From contig QYYE01000007.1 of the NCBI GenBank assembly GCA_003589585.1, positions 1-36,218 of the forward strand: a DNA stretch of 36,218 nucleotides. The letters are read 5' to 3'. How positions within the stretch are numbered: the first letter of the stretch is position 1; each line of letters opens with the position of its first letter. Source of the stretch: Candidatus Bathyarchaeota archaeon. Its GTDB lineage: Archaea > Thermoproteota > Bathyarchaeia > Bathyarchaeales > Bathycorpusculaceae. A model generated the notes under the pieces. That model was given only the letters and a program-made list of their open reading frames with translations, had not been told where the DNA came from and made no database searches. This document shows positions 31,762 through 36,218 of this stretch, one piece after another. Position numbers and translations under genes: made by a program.

Positions 31762-32871
31762 TTACTGCTCCTTTAGAACCCTCGGTATGACTCCTGACCT
31801 AATCATGTGGTCTGCCAAGGTTATGGCAACTGCTGCTTCGATGGCTGGCACCGCTTTAGGAACCACACAAGGGTCATGTCTGCCTTTGACGCTTAGGATT
31901 GCCTCTTCCATGGTGGACAGGTTAACGGTTTTTTGCTCTTTGGCTATGGATGGTGTTGGTTTTATCGCCACTCTTACCATGATGGGCATGCCGTTGGACA
32001 GTCCGCCTAAGATGCCTCCTGCGTTATCAGTTGAAGTTGCCACCCTTCCGCTTTGCAGTATGTAGGGGTCGTTGCTTTCAGAGCCTTTCAATTCGGCAAG
32101 GCTAAAGCCCAAACCGAACTCCACCGCCTTCACCGCGGGCACACCGAACAAAGCTTTAGCCAAATCAGCGTCCAGTGAGTCAAACAGTGGCTCACCCACA
32201 CCAACAGGCATGTTAAGCGCGACGCATTCGACGACTCCGCCAAGACTGTCGCCTTCTTTCCTAATATCCACGATGGCTTGCTCCATTCTCTCAGCACACG
32301 CCAAGTCTGGGCACCGGGTTGCAGCTTTATAGCGGTTCTTGCGAATTTCCTCAAAACTCAGCTGCCCCTCCATCTGCACCTTGCCAATAGCCCTGGTGTA
32401 TGCCAAGACGTCAACGTCAAATCGGCTGAGAAGTTTTTTAGCGATTGCGCCAGCCATGATAAGTGCCACGGTGACTCTGCCAGAGAATCGCCCGCCCCCA
32501 CGGTAGTCGTTGAAGCCGCCGTACTTGATGCGGGCTGGGTAGTCTGAGTGGCTTGGTCTTGGCAGGTCCTTGATTGCTTCGTAATCGCTGGACCGTGTTT
32601 CCTTGTTCTCGACCATGATGACTATTGGTGCGCCTGTTGTGTAGCCGTTGAAGACTCCGCTGAGGATTTTGGCTATGTCTTTTTCAACTCTGCCTGAAAC
32701 GATCTTAGGCTGGGCTGGAATCCTCCTATCCAACTCCACCTGAATGTCCTCTTCAGAAAGCGGCAAACCCGCTGGGCAACCATCCACAACTACGCCGACG
32801 ACTTTTCCATGGCTCTCGCCGAAACTGGTTACTGTGAATTCTTTACCTATCGAATTCCCCGCCAACAACAT
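31762..32871 (-). CDS. aroC: Chorismate synthase
   Basis: A 369-residue FMN-dependent enzyme making chorismate from EPSP. N-S-I-G-K-E-F near the start, G-E-S-H-G-K, R-P-S-H-S-D-Y, and G-G-R-F-S-G-R-V-T match the family signatures; K-G-R-H-D-P-C is near the end. The start ATG lies inside aroA, giving a 29-base overlap, the largest in the operon. Residues from the third codon on match the family start, so the assigned start is reasonable. Confidence 0.96.
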   Translation of the reverse strand: MLLAGNSIGKEFTVTSFGESHGKVVGVVVDGCPAGLPLSEEDIQVELDRRIPAQPKIVSGRVEKDIAKILSGVFNGYTTGAPIVIMVENKETRSSDYEAIKDLPRPSHSDYPARIKYGGFNDYRGGGRFSGRVTVALIMAGAIAKKLLSRFDVDVLAYTRAIGKVQMEGQLSFEEIRKNRYKAATRCPDLACAERMEQAIVDIRKEGDSLGGVVECVALNMPVGVGEPLFDSLDADLAKALFGVPAVKAVEFGLGFSLAELKGSESNDPYILQSGRVATSTDNAGGILGGLSNGMPIMVRVAIKPTPSIAKEQKTVNLSTMEEAILSVKGRHDPCVVPKAVPAIEAAVAITLADHMIRSGVIPRVLKEQ

Positions 32872-34147
32872 CAGCTCCTAACATGCGTAAATGAGTGAAG
32901 AACTGCGGATAAGATTTTCTAACGCATTCAGCATTTCGAATCGTGGTTTCGCCCTCCGCGCCTAAAGCCGCAGCCGCGCAAGCCATTGCAATGCGGTGGT
33001 CGTTGTAGGGGTCAACCTCTGCCCCCTGCAACACTCGGCGACCTACAATGGTTAGGCTGTCTTCGTTCATTTCGACCTGCGCACCCATCTTCTTCAAATT
33101 AACGTAGAGTGAGAGTAGCCTGTTGGATTCCTTCATTCTGAGCCTTTGAGCGTTGAATATCCGAGACGTGCCCTGAGCATAACAGGCAAGAACCGCACAG
33201 GCAGGAACCAAGTCAGGAATATTCTTCGCGTCAACATCCACAGCATCAAGCAAACTCTCTGAACTTTCAACCTCAACACGGTCCTCGCAAACTTTTCCAG
33301 CTACACCCATCCGCTTGAGAACAGTCAAAATTTCCTTGTCACCTTGCACGCTTCTATAGTCGAGGTTGCCGATTTGCACTTCCGAGTTGGTTATGGCGGC
33401 TGCGGCTAAGAGGAAAGCTGCTGAGGAGAAGTCGCCTGGAACCTTGCCGTCAGCTGGCTTGTAGGTTTGGTTGGCTGGTATGATTATTTTTGAGAAGTCG
33501 TTTGGGATGTTGACTTTCACTTGGTGCTTGGCTAGAACATCCTTTGTCATTAAAACGTAATCTTGAGACTCTAAAGGTGAAGTAAGCATTATTTCCGTAT
33601 CCTTCTTAGCCATGGGGCAAGCAAACATTAGCCCAGAAATGAATTGTGAGCTGACATCGCCGGGAATAGATGTTTCGCCACCGAGGATTCCGCCGCCATC
33701 CACAAACACCGCGTCGCTATCGCCAACCTTTCCAGTATGCGCCTTGACGCCGAGTTCTTTGAGACTTTCAAGCAAAGGCTCCACAGGCCGCCGCTCAAGA
33801 GAACCTCTAAACACCAAAGCTGAAGAGCCAGAAGCCAACGCTGCCACAGGTATCATGAAACGCAGAGTCGCACCAGACTCGCCGCAGTCAATTGGCTCGT
33901 TTGCGGCTATAAGCGGGATGGCTCCTTGGACCGTCCAGCAGCCTTCAGCAGTGTTTATTTTTGCGCCTAAGGCGGTAACTGCACGAACGGCGGCTTCCGT
34001 ATCCTCCGACAGCAAGGGACTTGAAACCTTGGACTTGCCGTCTGAGAGTGCAGAGGCTATAACCATTCTTTGCGTGTAAGACTTCGACGGCGGAGCACAA
34101 ACCTGACCATCCAGCCTCTCAGTCTTCCTAACAATCACATCAACCAT
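32843..34147 (-). CDS. aroA: 3-phosphoshikimate 1-carboxyvinyltransferase (EPSP synthase)
   Basis: A 434-residue enzyme joining phosphoenolpyruvate to shikimate 3-phosphate. P-P-S-K-S-Y-T-Q-R near the N-terminus, C-G-E-S-G-A-T-L-R-F-M, R-R-P-V-E-P-L and the C-terminal D-P-Y-N-D-H-R-I-A-M-A are the known substrate-binding motifs. Lys18 and the later Arg residues are present. It starts 2 bases after the shikimate kinase stop. Confidence 0.96.
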   Translation of the reverse strand: MVDVIVRKTERLDGQVCAPPSKSYTQRMVIASALSDGKSKVSSPLLSEDTEAAVRAVTALGAKINTAEGCWTVQGAIPLIAANEPIDCGESGATLRFMIPVAALASGSSALVFRGSLERRPVEPLLESLKELGVKAHTGKVGDSDAVFVDGGGILGGETSIPGDVSSQFISGLMFACPMAKKDTEIMLTSPLESQDYVLMTKDVLAKHQVKVNIPNDFSKIIIPANQTYKPADGKVPGDFSSAAFLLAAAAITNSEVQIGNLDYRSVQGDKEILTVLKRMGVAGKVCEDRVEVESSESLLDAVDVDAKNIPDLVPACAVLACYAQGTSRIFNAQRLRMKESNRLLSLYVNLKKMGAQVEMNEDSLTIVGRRVLQGAEVDPYNDHRIAMACAAAALGAEGETTIRNAECVRKSYPQFFTHLRMLGADVVGGEFDR

Positions 34148-34149
34148 CG

Positions 34150-35019
34150 TTAGAGCACCTTGGCTTTCTCACGGTTCACCTGCGCCTGCAAAACCTCCCC
34201 GTCATACCTCTGCAACGCCGCCTTCACAGAATCAACCCTATCTTTTGGAGCCACGGCGGTTACGGCTGGTCCTTTGCCGCAGAGCCCAGCTGCCACTGCT
34301 CCAGCAGCCAATGCGTCAATGGCAATTGACGTGTTGAGGTTTGAAGCTGATGAGTAGATTAAGCCGTTTAACGTTAGTGCTTCCCAGACCTTGCCCTCCA
34401 AAGCCGTGTCGAAGGCAACTTCTACAAGGGGCTTAACGGTTTGTAGCCTGTTTACGTTTGAGTCGATGGTGTAGGCTTTTTGCGGCGGCACATGGAAGAG
34501 CACTGTTAAGTCTTGGGGTACTGGCAGTTGCTTTATGATTTCCCTATTCAGGTTATCCGTAATCACTGCGCCGCCAAAGTATGAAGCGCAAGCATCATCA
34601 AACGCTCCCGTCACCGTAACTTTCGCATCAAAAGCGGCTTCAACCCCGATTTTCACAACCGCCAAATCATCAAGCGACTTGCCCAGTGCCGCTATTGTTG
34701 CCAGAGCTACAGCGTTTGCGGCTGCACTGCTGCTTTTTAGTCCACGGGCGATGGGTATGTTTGATTTGGTTTTTACTTTAGCGCCAAAAGCCTTCTCCAA
34801 ATTGAAGTGCTGCAGGACTCTTGTGACGGTTTTTTCTATCAGCAGGGTGCTTTCTTTTGGGTCAGAGGTTATCTCTGCCTTGATAACGTCTGGTTCACTG
34901 GTTAACTTGACTTCTGCTTTGGTCCACAAGTCAACGCCGAAAGCTGCGCCTTTTCCAAGTGCGATGGCGTTAACAATTGTGGCTGCGCCATGAGCTATCA
35001 CTGAGGCTTTCCCTGTCAT
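34150..35019 (-). CDS. aroK: Shikimate kinase, archaeal GHMP type
   Basis: A 289-residue GHMP-superfamily kinase, unrelated to the bacterial P-loop shikimate kinase. A-H-G-A-A-T-I-V near the start, the ATP-binding G-L-K-S-S-S-A-A-A-N-A-V, and the C-terminal G-K-G-P-A-V-T-A are visible. The aro operon context removes doubt about other GHMP kinases. The start overlaps aroE by 4 bases. This enzyme type is a strong sign that the organism is an archaeon. Confidence 0.96.
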   Translation of the reverse strand: MTGKASVIAHGAATIVNAIALGKGAAFGVDLWTKAEVKLTSEPDVIKAEITSDPKESTLLIEKTVTRVLQHFNLEKAFGAKVKTKSNIPIARGLKSSSAAANAVALATIAALGKSLDDLAVVKIGVEAAFDAKVTVTGAFDDACASYFGGAVITDNLNREIIKQLPVPQDLTVLFHVPPQKAYTIDSNVNRLQTVKPLVEVAFDTALEGKVWEALTLNGLIYSSASNLNTSIAIDALAAGAVAAGLCGKGPAVTAVAPKDRVDSVKAALQRYDGEVLQAQVNREKAKVL

Positions 35020-35879
35020 GTTTGCACCTTCTTCAAGTGGTTTAACGCTGACTCCCTCATAACTTCAACTGGCGGTTTGCAGCCTGTCCAGATTTCAAAA
35101 GACGCCGCGCCCTGGTAAATTAGCATTTCAACCCCGCTTACCACTTTAGCTCCTGCCGCTTTAGCGTCTTTGGCGAGTTTTGTTTCAATTGGGTTGTAGA
35201 CTATGTCCATTACGGCTAAGTTGGGCTTTAACCATTCAGGCAGCACAGGACTGTGACCCGCGTTGGGTTTCATTCCGATGGAAGTTGCGTTGACAAGAAT
35301 GTCTGTGCCGCTGAGGCTTTGTTGGATTACGCTTGGAGTGAGTGCTCCAGCTGAGACTTTTTTGTTGCGTGCCCTCTTTATGAGTCCTGCTAAGGCTTCT
35401 GCCTGTTTAACTGTTCGATTCAGAACCACCAGTTCATCAACCTCCTTAGCCAGCATGTAGGCTATGGCTCTTGCAGCTCCACCCGCGCCCAGCAGCACAA
35501 CCTTTTTTCCCCTTGGATCTGCGCCGTTTTCTCTTAAAGCCCTGACCGCACCCATGCCATCCGTGTTGAAACCAAACAGCCTGCCGCTCTTGTTGCGTAT
35601 GGTGTTGACTGCACTGAGGAATCGGGCGGATTGGTCTACTTCGTCAAGGTAGTTAATGACTGCTTTTTTATGGGGCATGGTTACGTTTAAGCCGAGAATG
35701 TTTAGGGCTCGCATGCCAGCTATGGCGGCTCCAACTTCGGCGGGTTTGACTTTGAAGGCTAAGAAAGCGATGTCCAGATTTAGGCTGTTGAAGGCTGCAT
35801 TATACATGATGGGGCTTAGCGTGTGCTCTATGGGGTCGCCGATGACTCCGCAGACGCGTGTCTTCCCCGAGATGTCCAT
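35016..35879 (-). CDS. aroE: Shikimate dehydrogenase
   Basis: A 287-residue NADPH-dependent enzyme reducing 3-dehydroshikimate. G-D-P-I-E-H-T-L-S-P binds shikimate; N-V-T-M-P-H-K holds the catalytic Lys; G-A-G-G-A-A-R-A-I is the nucleotide loop; N-A-T-S-I-G-M and Y-Q-G-A follow. The start ATG shares one base with the aroD stop (TAATG), so the genes are coupled. Confidence 0.96.
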   Translation of the reverse strand: MDISGKTRVCGVIGDPIEHTLSPIMYNAAFNSLNLDIAFLAFKVKPAEVGAAIAGMRALNILGLNVTMPHKKAVINYLDEVDQSARFLSAVNTIRNKSGRLFGFNTDGMGAVRALRENGADPRGKKVVLLGAGGAARAIAYMLAKEVDELVVLNRTVKQAEALAGLIKRARNKKVSAGALTPSVIQQSLSGTDILVNATSIGMKPNAGHSPVLPEWLKPNLAVMDIVYNPIETKLAKDAKAAGAKVVSGVEMLIYQGAASFEIWTGCKPPVEVMRESALNHLKKVQT

Positions 35880-36218
35880 TATTGTTTTTGCTCCAAGAGG
35901 CTATAGGCTGCCCTCATCTCGCCAATGTTCATTTGCCCAGGCGCGGTTTGGCTGCCCTGCTCTAACGAGGCGAACGTGAAGTAGGCGCCAAACATGGGAG
36001 AGAGTAACCTTGAGATTTTGCCAAGTTCACCCATGCAAAAACAAACAAGCTTTGCATTCTTTGAATTTGTGGAAACAAAATTGAGTACTGAAAGGTTGTT
36101 TTCAACCTGCTTTGCCGTGGTTACGATTTTGCAAACATCTGCTCCAGCATCAACCTGCTTTTCCAGTATGCTACTCATTTCTGGAACACTTAAGGCACCA
36201 TCAAACTTATGGTAGGAA
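35879..36218 (-). CDS. aroD: 3-dehydroquinate dehydratase, type I (5' end cut by window edge)
   Basis: The frame stays open to the right edge, so the N-terminal half is missing. Visible are S-Y-H-K-F-D-G, the catalytic-type His region, A-D-V-C-K-I-V-T with the Schiff-base Lys, C-M-G-E-L-G-K-I-S-R, and the C-terminal T-A-P-G-Q substrate loop. This is the type I (class I aldolase) enzyme making 3-dehydroshikimate. An internal ATG at 36178 would drop the conserved S-Y-H, so it is not the start. The first gene(s) of the operon lie beyond the window. Confidence 0.93.
   Translation of the reverse strand, partial: SYHKFDGALSVPEMSSILEKQVDAGADVCKIVTTAKQVENNLSVLNFVSTNSKNAKLVCFCMGELGKISRLLSPMFGAYFTFASLEQGSQTAPGQMNIGEMRAAYSLLEQKQ

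Overview
The window reads as a chromosomal segment of an uncultivated archaeon, most likely of the Bathyarchaeia (TACK) type. The archaeal assignment rests on TATA-box promoters with short or leaderless 5' ends, frequent TTG/GTG starts, a GHMP-type archaeal shikimate kinase, a tRNA-Met interrupted by an intron, an FtsZ gene, a FilR1-like regulator relic and an archaeal-type polyprenol-kinase fusion. The lineage below archaea is inference. No rRNA, CRISPR array or intact insertion sequence was seen.

Left part (1-8.8 kb): a CooT-like nickel protein; a three-gene plus-strand cluster (restriction-endonuclease-like protein, GIY-YIG protein, alkyltransferase-like protein); and a convergent HAD-phosphatase/polyprenol-kinase fusion. 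Next comes the most interesting item, a compact minus-strand operon: a two-helix zinc-ribbon membrane protein, a DUF2207-type membrane protein ending in a ten-cysteine Cys-Ala tail plus GGGVG, and a radical SAM/SPASM enzyme with a PqqD-like N-terminus. This looks like a peptide-modification (RiPP-like) cassette whose substrate is the tail of a membrane protein. A short membrane peptide, ribose-5-phosphate isomerase and a coiled-coil membrane protein follow.

Middle part (8.8-20.7 kb): a gene-poor stretch holds a micro-ORF with a decayed second copy about 10.6 kb away, and a many-times frameshifted FilR1-like regulator. Then come the intron-containing tRNA-Met, an acyl-CoA ligase, and the [NiFe]-hydrogenase maturation genes hypF-hypC-hypD with hypE convergent. 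Another gene-poor stretch leads to ftsZ, whose promoter carries a perfect 10-bp inverted repeat. A Cys/His-rich small protein and a frameshifted surface-protein gene close this part.

Right part (20.8-36.2 kb): amino-acid biosynthesis. The plus strand carries ilvB-ilvN, then leuC-leuD-leuB-leuA-pheA. The minus strand carries aroD-aroE-aroK-aroA-aroC-chorismate mutase-aminotransferase-tyrA, transcribed toward the leu/phe operon. Together they cover acetolactate formation, the whole leucine branch from 2-oxoisovalerate, the shikimate pathway from dehydroquinate to chorismate, and the prephenate steps to Phe and Tyr. The first two archaeal shikimate steps, ilvC, ilvD and hypA/hypB are not in the window. 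aroD is cut by the right edge. Between the two operons lie a zinc-ribbon protein and a frameshifted VOC protein.
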